Shown in pieces: positions 25,341-34,810 of a stretch of DNA of 36,779 nt. Made by a program: the position numbers and the translations under genes. Each line of letters starts with the position of its first letter. The stretch's first letter is position 1. The notes under the pieces are model-generated. The model was given only the letters and a program-made list of their open reading frames with translations, did no database searches and had not been told where the DNA came from. Source of the DNA: Bacteroidota bacterium. Lineage in GTDB: Bacteria; Bacteroidota; Bacteroidia; Chitinophagales; Saprospiraceae. The stretch is from positions 1 through 36,779 of the forward strand of contig JANSWP010000072.1 of assembly GCA_024743405.1 (NCBI GenBank). Direction: 5' to 3'.

Positions 25341-26006
25341 TTATCGACTAGAGTTGATTATTTCTTTTGAACGTATGGCAGCTTCTCCAAAAACTAAATT
25401 TATACTAAGCCCTATCTGAATAGAATGGTGAATAGCCTCAAATTTTGGGATAACCTCTAAAGAAGTATCCAATTCAGGCACTTGATTAAAGTTGAATTGG
25501 TAATGTAACTCCCAATGAATTACATTTCGAATCGGTCCAGAAAACCCCAATGAAGCATTAGCTCCGAGGTATTTTTTTGAATAATCCTTAGTTTCAATAG
25601 ATATATTATCTGGTAGAGAAAAAGATTCAAATTTAGAATCATTGAACCCACCTCCAATGGATATGACTAATCCTAATCGATAAGCGGGAACTTCTGAGGT
25701 ATTCCATCTAATTAATGCTCCATAAAAAGTATTAGAAAACTCATCTTTTCGTATATCGTTGCCAAGATTGTCAGAAATTGAAAAGATAGGGTTAGTTAGG
25801 TTTGTTTCAAATTCTAACCCAAATTGAAAATTTTCATGTCCCATAGCCAATCTGCCTCCGTAAGAATAGTAGGTTTGGTTAGTTTGGTAATTTTCTAAGT
25901 TATAGGAAGTCCTATTTAATCCCGAATAAGAGGAGAAATGTAAATGCTGCGCGTTTAGAGGGATATTAAGGAAAGTAAATATGAAAAAAATAATAAAATA
26001 TCTCAT
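25341..26006 (-). CDS. Outer-membrane beta-barrel-like protein, unrecognised family
   Basis: A 221-residue protein with a signal peptide (MRYFIIFFIFTFLNIPLNAQ) and, after it, alternating strands with aromatic residues at their ends (YYSYGGRLAMG, FQFGLEFETN, NTFYGALIRWN, YRLGLVISIGGGF, YLGANASLGFSG, VIHWELHYQFNFNQ, HHSIQIGLSINLVFG), typical of an eight-strand outer-membrane porin-like fold such as the PorT/OMP_b-brl type. The last 12 residues after the final strand are charged, which is unusual because barrels normally end in the strand. It starts 23 bp after the DctQ gene and is probably co-transcribed with it, an unexpected pairing. Function unknown. Confidence 0.75.
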   Translation of the reverse strand: MRYFIIFFIFTFLNIPLNAQHLHFSSYSGLNRTSYNLENYQTNQTYYSYGGRLAMGHENFQFGLEFETNLTNPIFSISDNLGNDIRKDEFSNTFYGALIRWNTSEVPAYRLGLVISIGGGFNDSKFESFSLPDNISIETKDYSKKYLGANASLGFSGPIRNVIHWELHYQFNFNQVPELDTSLEVIPKFEAIHHSIQIGLSINLVFGEAAIRSKEIINSSR

Positions 26007-26029
26007 TTTTTATTATTTGAACTGGGAAT

Positions 26030-26560
26030 TCAAATGCCGTTTTTAGCTCTTTTTATTGATCTCAAAGTCAATAAAGAATCAATAAATATGGAGACAGCCT
26101 GCAGTAACAAAAGAACCATTCCAAGTGTCATCGAAAACTTAATAATGTACCTAGCAGGTAATCCTCCTGGATCAGGAGAGCCCTCATTGATATTCCAAGA
26201 TTCTAGTCCATAGTTAAATGAAAAAATTATTATCAATATACACCAAGGAATTAGGAATAAAATAGTGCCTACCAAATTAGTTAGTGCTCGATCATGTTCT
26301 GAAAAATTAGCATAAAATAAATCGACCCGTACATGTCTATTGTGCTTTAAAGCATATCCGGCTCCCAACAAAAAAATCAAAGCAAATAAATGCCATTCCA
26401 ACTCCATGATCCAAGCTGCTGTATCACTGAAAACATATCTAACCGTCACATCAAAACAAACCAATAAAACTAAAACAGTTGGTATCCATGAAACTAGTTT
26501 TCCAACAGCTTCATTAATTGTATTAATCCGTTTTGATATAACTAATAGAATGTCCTTCAT
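26030..26560 (-). CDS. TRAP transporter small permease subunit, DctQ type, without DctM/DctP
   Basis: DctQ is the four-helix membrane subunit of TRAP transporters, which take up organic acids using the Na+ gradient. The 176-residue protein has four hydrophobic segments (about 22-45, 52-74, 95-117, 135-160), the FDVTVRYVF motif after the first, ELEWHLFALIFLLGAGYALKHNRHVRVDLFY in the middle and GSPDPGGLPARYIIKF before the last, all typical of the family. No DctM or DctP gene is next to it: upstream is the TPR protein and downstream the barrel. It may work with subunits encoded elsewhere, or be a relic. Identification of the family is firm; transport function is doubtful from context. Confidence 0.9.
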   Translation of the reverse strand: MKDILLVISKRINTINEAVGKLVSWIPTVLVLLVCFDVTVRYVFSDTAAWIMELEWHLFALIFLLGAGYALKHNRHVRVDLFYANFSEHDRALTNLVGTILFLIPWCILIIIFSFNYGLESWNINEGSPDPGGLPARYIIKFSMTLGMVLLLLQAVSIFIDSLLTLRSIKRAKNGI

Positions 26561-26609
26561 GGCTTATTTTTTTACCGTACACTCTTTGAAAATTGTTGAA
26601 AATCAATTC

Positions 26610-26634
26610 AAAATTTCTCTCAAAAAGAAATTTT
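26610..26634. other. AT-rich stem-loop between TPR and dctQ genes
   Basis: AAAATTTCT and AGAAATTTT pair over 9 bp around a 7-base loop, 50 bases upstream of the DctQ start. Low GC makes it weak; its role is unclear. Confidence 0.3.
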
Positions 26635-26655
26635 ATTATAAAAAGGTAATAAAAC

Positions 26656-26684
26656 AAAAGGCAAGTCATAGAGACCTGCCTTTT
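26656..26684 (-). terminator. Intrinsic terminator of the TPR protein gene
   Basis: On the minus strand AAAAGGCAGGTC, a 5-base loop TCTAT and GACTTGCCTTTT pair over 12 positions (one G-U), followed by GTTTTATT. It lies 25 bases past the stop at 26709. Confidence 0.8.
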
Positions 26685-26708
26685 TAGAATATGTAGATTG
26701 TTAAAATT

Positions 26709-28022
26709 TTATTCTTTAAAATGAGAAGTTTCGTGAGAGCCACCTGCTTTTAATACTTCTAATCTTTTCTTGAAGATCCCGGAAGTTTCAAAATCATTTG
26801 TTCTTGCAAAAACTTCTGTCAATGCAACTAAAGTATTAACATCATTAGGATTAATAGATTCTGATTTTTTGAAATAAGGCAACGAAGTTGTCATTAATCC
26901 ATCAGCTTCTTTTTTTAGCACCTCATATTTCTTTTGATCTTCTTTTGACATGGTTAAATCTGTCATCTTTTTATACACCTCAACAGCTTTGTTGAAATAC
27001 ATTGAACCAATACTATATTGAGCATCAAAGGACTTTCCATCTAATTCAAGGGCTTGATTAAAGTAATTTATTGCATTATTAAAATGCCCTTTAACTTCTT
27101 CCGTGTCCCCATCCTTTGAATATCCTTCCTCATATAAATTCATATAAACATTACCCAAAGCCGTTCTAACAGAAGGATTATCTGGTTCTTGCTCTATAGC
27201 TTGTTTCAACTTCTGTTCCAAAACATCAAATCTATTTTGACCGATATAATAGTTGATTTCTGCAAATAATAATTCAGGACTATTAGGAGAGGCTTCTTTT
27301 CCTTTTTCAATTACTTTTATCGCATTTTCATCGCCCTCTGCATTCAAAATATTAAAATATTGTGAATAAACACCTGCTTCTTTAGAGCCACTGTCTACTA
27401 AATCTTTAAATAGTTCTTTAGCTCTTTTTGTATTGCCACTTGAGTTGGCACAATAGGCTGTTATATATTTTTGATTTTCTACTTCATCATTTGCAAGTGG
27501 AGAATCCTCGCCATTTGCAGAAAGAATAGTATGTAATTCAAGTACTTTATCAAATGAGTGAAATCCACCTTCATAATCTTCACTTTGTACTTGGTAATTA
27601 CCAATCAAATTCAGGTGTCTTCCAGCTTCTGACAATCCTTTCAAAGCATCCTTTTTATTATATTTCTTTTGAGCCATTTCAAAGGCTTTAATAAAAGATT
27701 CTGCCGCCTTAATACCAGCATCAGGAGATTCTGGAATATAATCAGGGTTTAAAACCATATTATTTCCATCTTTTTGAGCTAAAGCATTGTAAATTTCACC
27801 TCTTCTCAACCAAGTATTGATATCACCTTTCATTTCTGCATCGGAGAAGCTTATTTCTATATAGTCCATTGCTTCAGCCAATTTAGCGGAATTTCCTGAA
27901 GGATCTAAATTATAAGCTCCTAGAGCTCTTGTTGCTTTTTTTAAGGCCTTTGCTGGATCTTCTTGTGCATTCAACCCAGAAATAATAAGTAAAGATAAAA
28001 GTGCAAAAAACAATTTTTTCAT
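26709..28022 (-). CDS. Exported tetratricopeptide repeat protein
   Basis: About 437 residues from the ATG at 28022, where a signal peptide begins (MKKLFFALLSLLIISGLNAQ); the frame also opens three codons earlier at a TTG, which is less likely. The rest is helical repeat. Recognisable TPR units include AAESFIKAFEMAQKKYNKK, FHSFDKVLELHTIL, NAINYFNQALELDGKSFDAQYSIGSMYFNKAVEV and SLPYFKKSESINPNDVNTLVALTEVFA, spread over residues about 90-420. TPR proteins mediate protein-protein contact; the periplasmic location is inferred from the signal peptide. The partner is unknown. It follows gyrA by 181 bp on the same strand; the gap holds inverted repeats at 28077-28097 and 28112-28144. Confidence 0.85.
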   Translation of the reverse strand: MKKLFFALLSLLIISGLNAQEDPAKALKKATRALGAYNLDPSGNSAKLAEAMDYIEISFSDAEMKGDINTWLRRGEIYNALAQKDGNNMVLNPDYIPESPDAGIKAAESFIKAFEMAQKKYNKKDALKGLSEAGRHLNLIGNYQVQSEDYEGGFHSFDKVLELHTILSANGEDSPLANDEVENQKYITAYCANSSGNTKRAKELFKDLVDSGSKEAGVYSQYFNILNAEGDENAIKVIEKGKEASPNSPELLFAEINYYIGQNRFDVLEQKLKQAIEQEPDNPSVRTALGNVYMNLYEEGYSKDGDTEEVKGHFNNAINYFNQALELDGKSFDAQYSIGSMYFNKAVEVYKKMTDLTMSKEDQKKYEVLKKEADGLMTTSLPYFKKSESINPNDVNTLVALTEVFARTNDFETSGIFKKRLEVLKAGGSHETSHFKE

Positions 28023-28076
28023 GATAACCAATTTTGTTATGTAATATAAGTATGCCTCTAAATAAACATACTCAGT

Positions 28077-28144
28077 TAAGATCTATATAAGATCTTATAT
28101 TTATTGTAATTAACCTTATGACGATATCTCTTAAAGATAAGGTT
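28077..28144 (-). other. Two short inverted repeats downstream of gyrA
   Basis: TAAGATCT-ATATA-AGATCTTA (28077-28097, 8-bp arms) and AACCTTAT...ATAAGGTT (28112-28119 with 28137-28144, 8-bp arms). One may terminate gyrA and the other act in the TPR gene's upstream region. Neither has a strong T-run. Confidence 0.35.
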
Positions 28145-28203
28145 GTATTTAAAAAGTTAAATTTCGCAGTCGTCTGTTAAAAATTCATAACAAGGTATAA
28201 TAC

Positions 28204-30813
28204 TTATTCCTCTTCCTCAGCACCACCTCCGTTAGTTGTAGTTGATTCCTGATCCTCTACAATCTCCTCCGGCTCAACATGTTTTACTACAGCTACATCA
28301 GCAATGTCATCATTTTTATCTAGTCTAATCACTCTAACTCCTTGTGTTGCTCTTCCCATAACTCTAATATCATCAACTGCCATTCTGATGACAATCCCAG
28401 ACATATTTGTTATCATTAAATCGTCATCTTCCTTCACCTTCTTTATCGTAATAACAGCACCAGTTTTGTCAGTAATCTGCATGGTTTTCACTCCTTTGCC
28501 ACCTCGATTGGTCAAACGATAATCATCAAAGTTGGTTCGTTTTCCATTTCCTTTTTCAGAAACAACCAAAATGGTAAAATCCTTATCTTCAGGATCAATA
28601 CATACCATTCCAACGACTGCATCTTTAGGATTATCACTTAAAGTCATTCCTCGAACACCCGCAGCACCCCGACCCATTGGTCTTACTTTGTCTTCAGAAA
28701 ACCTAATTGCAAAGCCTAAACGATTTGCCAAGAAAATTTGATTGTGTCCATTCGTTAATTTTGCTTCAAGTAGTTGATCACCTTCATTAATTGTAATCGC
28801 GTTTATTCCACCTGCTCGTGGTCTTGAAAAGGCTACAACAGGAGTCTTCTTAATTTTCCCTTTAAGTGTACAAAATACTATATTATTGTTATTCAAGAAC
28901 TCTTCATCCTTCAGGTCCTTAATGATAATATAAGCTTTTATCTTATCATCTTTAGGTAAGGAAAGTATATTCTGTATAACTCGTCCACTCGAAGTTTTTG
29001 AAGCTTCAGGAATCTCATACGCTCTCAACCAATGACATTTACCCTGTTCGGTGAAAAACAAAAGATAATTATGAGTAGTTGCAACGAACATATGTTCAAT
29101 GAAGTCAGCATCCCGAGTTTTGGATCCCCTTGATCCTCGTCCCCCTCTACTTTGTTTCTTGAACTCAGAAATCAAAGTTCGCTTGATGTACCCCAAATGA
29201 GAAATCGTTATCACGACTTCCTCGTCCGCGATCATATCTTCAATACTAATATCACCTCCAGAATAACTAATTTCAGTTCTTCTTTCGTCTCCAAACTTCT
29301 CTTTTATTTCTAGCAATTCAGTCTCAATAATTCCCTTCTGAAGCTCCTCACTCGCCAAAATTGCATTTAAGTCAGCAATCTTTTTCTGTAATTCATCATA
29401 CTCACCTTGTACCTTATCTCTTTCTAACCCTGTCAATTTTTGAAGACGCATTTCCAAGATCGCCTTCGCCTGAATTTCGCTTAATACATTATCACCAAGG
29501 TCACCTGCTTCTTCACTTAGGTTTGCGTCGATTAAGGTTCGGAATTTTTCCCAAAATTTATCTTTATTATCGATAAAATCACCTTTCATCAAACCTTCTT
29601 TCGCTTCATGTACATCCTTACTATTTCTAATCAGGCTAATTACAGCATCTATATAATCTAATGATATTAATAGTCCAATTAATACATGCGCTCTTGCAAT
29701 CGCTTTCTTTAAATCGAAACGAGTTCTTCGTTGAATAACTTCCAACCGAAACTCAATAAACTCTTTAATTATTTCTTGTAGATTTAGCAACATGGGGCGT
29801 CCTTTCACCAATGCTACATTATTTACACCGTAAGAAGATTGAAGAGGTGTATATTTGTATAATTGACTTAATACTACCGAACCCATTGCATCTCGACGTA
29901 ATTCAATAACTACTCGAAGTCCATTTCTATCAGATTCATCTCTTACATCAGTAATACCATCAATTTTTTTATCGTTGACCAATTCTGCAATCTTGGCAAT
30001 CATGTTTGCCTTATTGACTTGGTAAGGAATTTCAGAAATAATAATTGTTTCCTTACCTGAAGCATTGGATTCAATATCCGCCTTTCCTCGAACTACAATT
30101 TTTCCCCTTCCAGTTTCAAAAGCTTCCTTTACTCCAGAATAACCATAAATAATACCCCCTGTTGGAAAGTCAGGAGCCTTAATAAATTTGGTTAATTCTT
30201 CAATCGTAATATCAGGGTTGGCGATAGAGGCTACAATTCCATCAACTACTTCATTTAAATTATGAGGTAGCATATTAGTAGCCATACCCACAGCGATCCC
30301 CGAAGCACCGTTAATCAACAGATTGGGTACTTTAGTAGGCAATACCGTTGGTTCAGTCAATGAATCATCAAAATTCAATGAAAAGTCTACTGTATCTTTA
30401 TTTATATCTGCTAAAATTTCATCACTTATTTTCTGCAATCTAGCCTCTGTATAACGCATTGCTGCAGGACTATCTCCATCCATCGAACCAAAATTCCCTT
30501 GTCCATCTACAAGTGGGTATCTAAGACTCCAATCTTGAGCCATCCGAACCATTGAATCGTAAACAGAAGAATCACCGTGAGGATGATACTTACCCAATAC
30601 TTCCCCAACTATACGAGCAGATTTTTTGTGCGCTTTGTTATAGACTAGCCCTAACTCATGCATTCCATATAACACCCTTCTATGTACGGGCTTAAAACCG
30701 TCTCGAACATCCGGTAAAGCTCGTGAAACAATTACCGACATTGAATAATCAATGTAGGCTGATTTCATTTCTTCTTCAATGTTGATAGGAATAATACGTT
30801 GTCCTACTGCCAT
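28204..30813 (-). CDS. gyrA: DNA gyrase subunit A
   Basis: Breakage-reunion subunit of DNA gyrase, which introduces negative supercoils together with GyrB. The 869-residue protein begins [45 protein letters not shown], has the catalytic Tyr121 in [10 protein letters not shown], and retains the quinolone-sensitive residues Ser82 and Asp86 in [14 protein letters not shown] (E. coli Ser83 and Asp87). The C-terminal pinwheel has six-blade-type repeats such as GVRGMTLSD, and the GyrA-box-like NRGGKGVKT near residue 770, which separates it from ParC. The tail is acidic ([10 protein letters not shown]...GGAEEEE-type), as in many gyrases. gyrB is not nearby. The gene is divergent from menG across a 466-bp gap. 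Confidence 0.97.
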   Translation of the reverse strand: MAVGQRIIPINIEEEMKSAYIDYSMSVIVSRALPDVRDGFKPVHRRVLYGMHELGLVYNKAHKKSARIVGEVLGKYHPHGDSSVYDSMVRMAQDWSLRYPLVDGQGNFGSMDGDSPAAMRYTEARLQKISDEILADINKDTVDFSLNFDDSLTEPTVLPTKVPNLLINGASGIAVGMATNMLPHNLNEVVDGIVASIANPDITIEELTKFIKAPDFPTGGIIYGYSGVKEAFETGRGKIVVRGKADIESNASGKETIIISEIPYQVNKANMIAKIAELVNDKKIDGITDVRDESDRNGLRVVIELRRDAMGSVVLSQLYKYTPLQSSYGVNNVALVKGRPMLLNLQEIIKEFIEFRLEVIQRRTRFDLKKAIARAHVLIGLLISLDYIDAVISLIRNSKDVHEAKEGLMKGDFIDNKDKFWEKFRTLIDANLSEEAGDLGDNVLSEIQAKAILEMRLQKLTGLERDKVQGEYDELQKKIADLNAILASEELQKGIIETELLEIKEKFGDERRTEISYSGGDISIEDMIADEEVVITISHLGYIKRTLISEFKKQSRGGRGSRGSKTRDADFIEHMFVATTHNYLLFFTEQGKCHWLRAYEIPEASKTSSGRVIQNILSLPKDDKIKAYIIIKDLKDEEFLNNNNIVFCTLKGKIKKTPVVAFSRPRAGGINAITINEGDQLLEAKLTNGHNQIFLANRLGFAIRFSEDKVRPMGRGAAGVRGMTLSDNPKDAVVGMVCIDPEDKDFTILVVSEKGNGKRTNFDDYRLTNRGGKGVKTMQITDKTGAVITIKKVKEDDDLMITNMSGIVIRMAVDDIRVMGRATQGVRVIRLDKNDDIADVAVVKHVEPEEIVEDQESTTTNGGGAEEEE

Positions 30814-31279
30814 CTATTTGATTAGATTTTCTCAGCTATTGAGTTTTGAATCGAATACATTCCATATTATATGGATCAGAAGTTTAAAAAAAACTTCCAA
30901 ACTAATTTATTGAAAGAATTTAGATTAGATAATTACAACTCAAAACTCACAACCTTCATTATTTTTTTTATAATCTTCTTTGAAATTTATATCTAATGAT
31001 TTTTCAAGCAATAATTTATTATCACCGAAGAGATTCAAAAGACGTGCAAAAATAAGGAATTGAAAGAGTTTTTAATAACTTTTATAGGCTATTTTGAAAG
31101 GTGTGGAAAACTTATTAAAACCATATATTTAATATGAAGAAATCATTAAATGAGTAAATTTTATTTTTAAAAAATCAATCAATAACAACTTAAACTTCAA
31201 TTAAATGTTTGGCATAAAATTCTACTAATTTTCATTTTCACTTTAAAAGGAAATATTAACCTATATATTTGCGGCAATT
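30814..31279. other. Divergent intergenic region gyrA / menG, 466 bp
   Basis: AT-rich, with no coding frame longer than a few residues and no RNA gene seen. It holds a candidate gyrA -7 box (TATTTTTG, minus strand, 31047-31054; leader about 225 nt) and the menG box at 31264-31271. Confidence 0.5.
31264..31271 (+). promoter_or_regulatory. Candidate -7 box (TATATTTG) of menG, near-leaderless
   Basis: Perfect TAnnTTTG match only 8 bases before the ATG at 31280. Transcription would begin within one or two bases of the start codon. Confidence 0.55.
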
Positions 31280-32011
31280 ATGGAAAAAACAACAGTAAAA
31301 CCATATAAAAAGGACGGAAGCAAAAAGGGGCAAGTCACTAAAATGTTTGACAACATCGCTCCTTATTATGATTTCTTAAATCGCTTTTTATCACTTGGCA
31401 TTGATACAATTTGGCGAAAGAAAGCAATCTCTAAATTGAAAACTAAGAATCCGAAAATAGTTTTGGATGTAGCAACAGGGACTGCTGATCTAGCAATTGA
31501 AATATCTAAACAATTGAAAGTAGATAAAATAGTTGGTCTTGATATTGCCAATGAGATGCTTGAAGTTGGGCGAAAAAAACTAAAACGCAAAGGACTAGAC
31601 CAATTAATTGAATTACAATTGGGTGACTCAGAAAATCTACCTTTCGAAGACAATACCTTTGACGCAGCTACCGTTGCATTTGGCGTACGTAATTTTGAAA
31701 ATTTAGAAAAGGGTCTGAATGAAATATATAGAGTCTTAAAAAAAGGAGGACAAATAGTTGTCTTAGAATTTTCTAGACCTACTATTTTCCCATTTAAGCA
31801 ATTATTCAATTTCTATTTTAAAAATATTTTGCCTTTAATTGGGCGATTTACGTCCAAAGACCCTAAAGCATATTCTTATCTGTACGAGTCTGTTCAAGTA
31901 TTTCCTGATGGAGAGAATTTCTTAAGCGTACTCAAACAAACAGGCTTTAGTAATACCAAATCTCAGGCTTTGACGCTTGGAATATGCACTATTTATACAG
32001 GCATAAAATAG
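31280..32011 (+). CDS. menG: Demethylmenaquinone methyltransferase
   Basis: Last step of menaquinone synthesis: transfers a methyl group from S-adenosylmethionine to demethylmenaquinone at the inner membrane. The 243-residue protein has the MenG/UbiE signature throughout: VTKMFDNIAPYYDFLNRFLSLGID-type block at 20-45, the SAM site VLDVATGTADLAIE (about 60-73), DIANEMLEVGRKK, FDAATVAFGVRNFENLEKGLNEIYRVLKKGG (about 130-160) and the C-terminal YLYESVQVFPDGENFLSVLKQTGF. As Bacteroidota use menaquinone, menG is the fitting name; ubiE is the homologue's name elsewhere. It is followed at 62 bp by porT, an association found widely in this phylum. Confidence 0.95.
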   Translation: MEKTTVKPYKKDGSKKGQVTKMFDNIAPYYDFLNRFLSLGIDTIWRKKAISKLKTKNPKIVLDVATGTADLAIEISKQLKVDKIVGLDIANEMLEVGRKKLKRKGLDQLIELQLGDSENLPFEDNTFDAATVAFGVRNFENLEKGLNEIYRVLKKGGQIVVLEFSRPTIFPFKQLFNFYFKNILPLIGRFTSKDPKAYSYLYESVQVFPDGENFLSVLKQTGFSNTKSQALTLGICTIYTGIK

Positions 32012-32073
32012 CATACAGACATAAAGAGATAATTTAATATTTCTAGGTCTGATAACTTAAGAACCAGAATTTC

Positions 32074-32811
32074 ATGAGTTTCCGCTTTACAAAATTTATT
32101 CTTGGATTCAATTTAATTTTGATAATCACTCTATTGACTATCAATCCTTTAGAGACAAAAGCACAAACATCTAAAGGCAATTATAACTTTTTAGATTTCC
32201 AACAAAAACCCTATTATTTTGGTATCACGTTGGCATACAATACTTCTAAATTTAGAGTTTTTCAATCCAAAGATTTTATCCTTAATGATAGTCTTCGCTC
32301 AGTTGAATCAGTGACAGGTCCTGGATTTAATTTGGGAATTGTTACAAATTTGAAAATTGGAAATTACTTTGACATACGCTTTTTGCCCACCTTATCATTT
32401 GCAGAACGAAATATTAACTATGCCCGAGTAAAAAATGATTTCCCCCTTGTCCGATTTAGAAAAGTAGAGTCTGTTTTTGTCGAAATGCCATTCCATGTTA
32501 GATATAAATCTGAACCCTATAATGATTTCAGATTATTTGTGATCGCAGGGGTTAAGTATTCATTCGATGTGGCAAGTGATTCAAGATCTCGGCAAGCAGA
32601 AACCTTGGTTAAAGTTGCACCAACTGATTTTGCTTTTGAGGTAGGTGCTGGTATCCAATTTTTCTTTCCATATTTTATATTTTCCCCCGAAATCAAATTC
32701 TCAAATGGCTTCAATAATAGTTTGATTTTTGATAAAAATCTTCAAGAATCAAATGTCATAGAAAAAATATTATCGAGAACATTCACATTGTCCCTTCATT
32801 TTGAGGGATAA
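32074..32811 (+). CDS. porT: PorT-type outer-membrane protein of the type IX secretion system
   Basis: PorT is an outer-membrane barrel needed for type IX secretion and, in gliding species, for motility. This 245-residue protein has an N-terminal signal (MSFRFTKFILGFNLILIITLLTIN...KAQ) and a barrel with the PorT pattern: YFGITLAYNTSKFRVFQSKDFILNDSLRSVESVTGPGFNLGIV-type region at about 48-90, LRFLPTLSFAERNI-like block near 105, FVEMPFHVRYKSEPYNDFRLFVIAGVKYSFD near 132-165, FAFEVGAGIQFFFPYFIFSPEIKFSNG near 188-215 and the final FTLSLHFEG. Position directly after menG supports a true PorT over a generic PorT-family barrel. The metalloprotease, DUF1028 protein and probably the truncated adhesin in this window are likely clients. 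Confidence 0.9.
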   Translation: MSFRFTKFILGFNLILIITLLTINPLETKAQTSKGNYNFLDFQQKPYYFGITLAYNTSKFRVFQSKDFILNDSLRSVESVTGPGFNLGIVTNLKIGNYFDIRFLPTLSFAERNINYARVKNDFPLVRFRKVESVFVEMPFHVRYKSEPYNDFRLFVIAGVKYSFDVASDSRSRQAETLVKVAPTDFAFEVGAGIQFFFPYFIFSPEIKFSNGFNNSLIFDKNLQESNVIEKILSRTFTLSLHFEG

Positions 32812-32844
32812 GAATCATTATTAAGTTTTATCATTCAACCTACT

Positions 32845-32879
32845 TGTCCACTAGTATTTGACTATTGGACAGTTTTTTT
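32845..32879 (+). terminator. Intrinsic terminator of porT, overlapping the 3' end of acpH
   Basis: TGTCCACTAGT and ACTATTGGACA form an 11-position stem with one mismatch and a 5-base loop, followed by seven T. The right arm includes the stop codon and last codons of the convergent acpH gene. Confidence 0.8.
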
Positions 32880-33467
32880 ATTTGCTTGGCATTCTGATTC
32901 CTTCCTAACATAATCAATTGCCTGGGGAAAAAACTCATTGAATTCTTGCTCATATAATTGATAATCTTTTAAAAAATTATCTACCGCACCATCTATATAC
33001 GCGGGGAAACTTGTTCTTTTCTTCATCCTGTCAAAAGTCTTTTTTAGTCCCTTTTCTTTTCCATATTGCAGCAACCAATCATCAGCAACCATTAAAGGCA
33101 ATTTGGTCTTTAGGGTCAAAGGCATTATTCCAATCTTGTTCATCAAAATTTCATAAATTCTTCCTGTAAATTGCTGTAAAGGTTCATCCGAATATTTTTG
33201 CCAGTTGTTGGCTAACACATAATCATATAAGACATCCAGGACAACTGGTGCATACTTATGATGGAAAGGTTGCAATCTTTTAGTGCCTTTTCGAACAAGT
33301 GGATGATTATCCGTGTAAGTGTCGATTTTACGATGTAAAGCAATGCCTTTTTGAACACCTTCCGAATAATTAGAAACCTCCTTATTTCGAATAAAATCGG
33401 CTAAGAAATTACCTAAGGTCAAATCATCATCATTACAAGAGAGAAACAAATGGGCTAAAAAATTCAT
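32862..33467 (-). CDS. Acyl carrier protein phosphodiesterase family protein
   Basis: AcpH-type enzymes remove the 4'-phosphopantetheine arm from acyl carrier protein. The start at 33467 was chosen because the family begins MNFLAHLFLS there; the frame runs 21 codons further upstream. The 201-residue protein has the expected blocks NFLADFIRN, GIALHRKIDTYTDNHPLV, PVVLDVLYDYVLANNW and a C-terminal MADDWLLQYG region. The His and Asp residues of HRKIDTYTD resemble an HD-like metal site. Known members are about 190-200 residues, which fits. Its last codons form part of the porT terminator. It is divergent from ychF, with a 74-bp gap to that gene's -7 box. Confidence 0.88.
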   Translation of the reverse strand: MNFLAHLFLSCNDDDLTLGNFLADFIRNKEVSNYSEGVQKGIALHRKIDTYTDNHPLVRKGTKRLQPFHHKYAPVVLDVLYDYVLANNWQKYSDEPLQQFTGRIYEILMNKIGIMPLTLKTKLPLMVADDWLLQYGKEKGLKKTFDRMKKRTSFPAYIDGAVDNFLKDYQLYEQEFNEFFPQAIDYVRKESECQANKKTVQ

Positions 33468-33541
33468 GGCAATAATTGGTTCAAAAATAAATGATTTGAT
33501 ATAAGTTACGATGAACAAATTACGAATCACAAATAAAAAAT

Positions 33542-33549
33542 TATCTTTG
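33542..33549 (+). promoter_or_regulatory. Candidate -7 box (TATCTTTG) of ychF
   Basis: Full TAnnTTTG match between acpH and ychF. With the ychF start at 33692 the leader would be about 135 nt, and an in-frame extension (from 33623) lies inside it. Confidence 0.5.
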
Positions 33550-33691
33550 CGCGATTTTAAAAAAACGGGGCTATTTTGATTGGTTTTTTAGACATCAAAC
33601 TGCATTAGAAACTGTTCAACTATTGAAAAGTTTTGACTTTCAAAATGCAAAAATCAAATCACTAACCCCTTACTCACAAATCAATAAAAAT

Positions 33692-34789
33692 ATGAGTTTG
33701 AAATGTGGCATTGTTGGTTTGCCCAATGTAGGAAAATCTACCCTCTTTAATGCTTTGACTTCCGCTAAAGCTTTAGCAGCTAATTACCCTTTTGCAACAA
33801 AAGATCCCAATGTAGGAATAATAACAGTACCGGATACCAGAATGGACAAATTGGCTGAATTGGTAAATCCTAAAAAAGTAATCCCAACAACGATCGAAAT
33901 TGTAGATATAGCCGGACTGATTAAAGGTGCTAGTAAAGGAGAAGGATTGGGGAATCAATTCTTAGCTAATATTCGTGAGGTTGATGCAATTGTTCACGTT
34001 GTTCGATGTTTTGAAGATACCAATGTTGTACACGTGGATGGTTCTGTAGATCCAGTTCGGGACAAAGATATTATTGATACAGAGCTGCTTTTGAAGGACA
34101 TGGAAACTGTTGAGAAAAGATTAGAAAAACTTAAAAAGAATGCAAAAGGAGGCGAAAAAGAGGCTAAAGCAAGAGTAGAATCAGGTCAAAAAATTCTAGA
34201 CCACCTTGAAAGCGAAAAACCAGCTCGTACTCTAGAATTGGATGATAATGAGCTTGAACTTTTAGAAGACATGTACTTACTTACTGCAAAACCTATCATG
34301 TATGTTTGCAATGTTGATGAGGATTCTGTCCATGAAGGCAACGAACATACTAAAAGATTTGCCGAAGCGATCAAAAATGAAAATGCGGAAATGCTGTTGA
34401 TTAGTGCTGGAATTGAAGCAGATATCGCAGAGTTGGAGTCAAAAGAAGAAAGAATGGAATTTTTGGCCGACATGGGATTGGAAGAAGCAGGTGTGAATCG
34501 TGTCATTCGTTCTTGTTATAAATTATTGAAACTCATTACTTATTTCACAGCTGGAGAAAAGGAGGTAAGAGCTTGGACGATTGAAGAAGGTTGGAAAGCC
34601 CCAAAAGCAGCTGGCGTTATTCACACCGATTTTGAAAAAGGATTTATTAGAGCAGAAGTAATTAAATATAATGATTACGTCAGTTTAGGTTCAGAAGCCG
34701 CAGCAAAAGAAGCTGGAAAAATGGGGGTAGAAGGAAAAGAATATGTTGTAGGCGATGGAGATGTCATGCATTTTCGATTTAATGTTTAA
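33692..34789 (+). CDS. ychF: Redox-regulated ATPase YchF (OLA1 family)
   Basis: A ribosome-associated P-loop protein of the Obg family that prefers ATP. The start at 33692 gives MSLKCGIVGLPNVGKSTLFNALT, the invariant YchF N-terminus, and a 365-residue protein of the usual size; the frame extends 23 codons upstream without conservation. Visible motifs: G1 GLPNVGKS (9-16), YPFATKDPNVGII (about 33-45), DIAGLIKGASKGEGLGNQFLANIREVDAI (about 70-100), YVCNVDE as the G4 equivalent, and a coiled-coil insertion of charged residues near 120-165. The C-terminal TGS domain is seen in LKLITYFTAGEKEVRAWTIEEGWKAPKAAGVIHTDFEKGFIRAEV. Monocistronic. Confidence 0.96.
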   Translation: MSLKCGIVGLPNVGKSTLFNALTSAKALAANYPFATKDPNVGIITVPDTRMDKLAELVNPKKVIPTTIEIVDIAGLIKGASKGEGLGNQFLANIREVDAIVHVVRCFEDTNVVHVDGSVDPVRDKDIIDTELLLKDMETVEKRLEKLKKNAKGGEKEAKARVESGQKILDHLESEKPARTLELDDNELELLEDMYLLTAKPIMYVCNVDEDSVHEGNEHTKRFAEAIKNENAEMLLISAGIEADIAELESKEERMEFLADMGLEEAGVNRVIRSCYKLLKLITYFTAGEKEVRAWTIEEGWKAPKAAGVIHTDFEKGFIRAEVIKYNDYVSLGSEAAAKEAGKMGVEGKEYVVGDGDVMHFRFNV

Positions 34790-34810
34790 ATGAATGGAAC
34801 CTGTTGATTA

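Noticed and set aside
26340-26687. Plus-strand frame of 115 residues over the dctQ start and its upstream gap
   Set aside because: Mostly antisense to dctQ, lacks conserved features, and runs through the terminator region.
28204-30813. Assignment as ParC (topoisomerase IV)
   Set aside because: The RGGKGV GyrA-box-like motif and length favour GyrA.
31366-31809. Minus-strand frame of 147 residues inside menG
   Set aside because: Antisense to the SAM-binding core of menG; serine-rich translation typical of a shadow.
33468-33530. 21-codon N-terminal extension of the AcpH-like protein
   Set aside because: Family proteins begin with MNFLAHL, which is at 33467.
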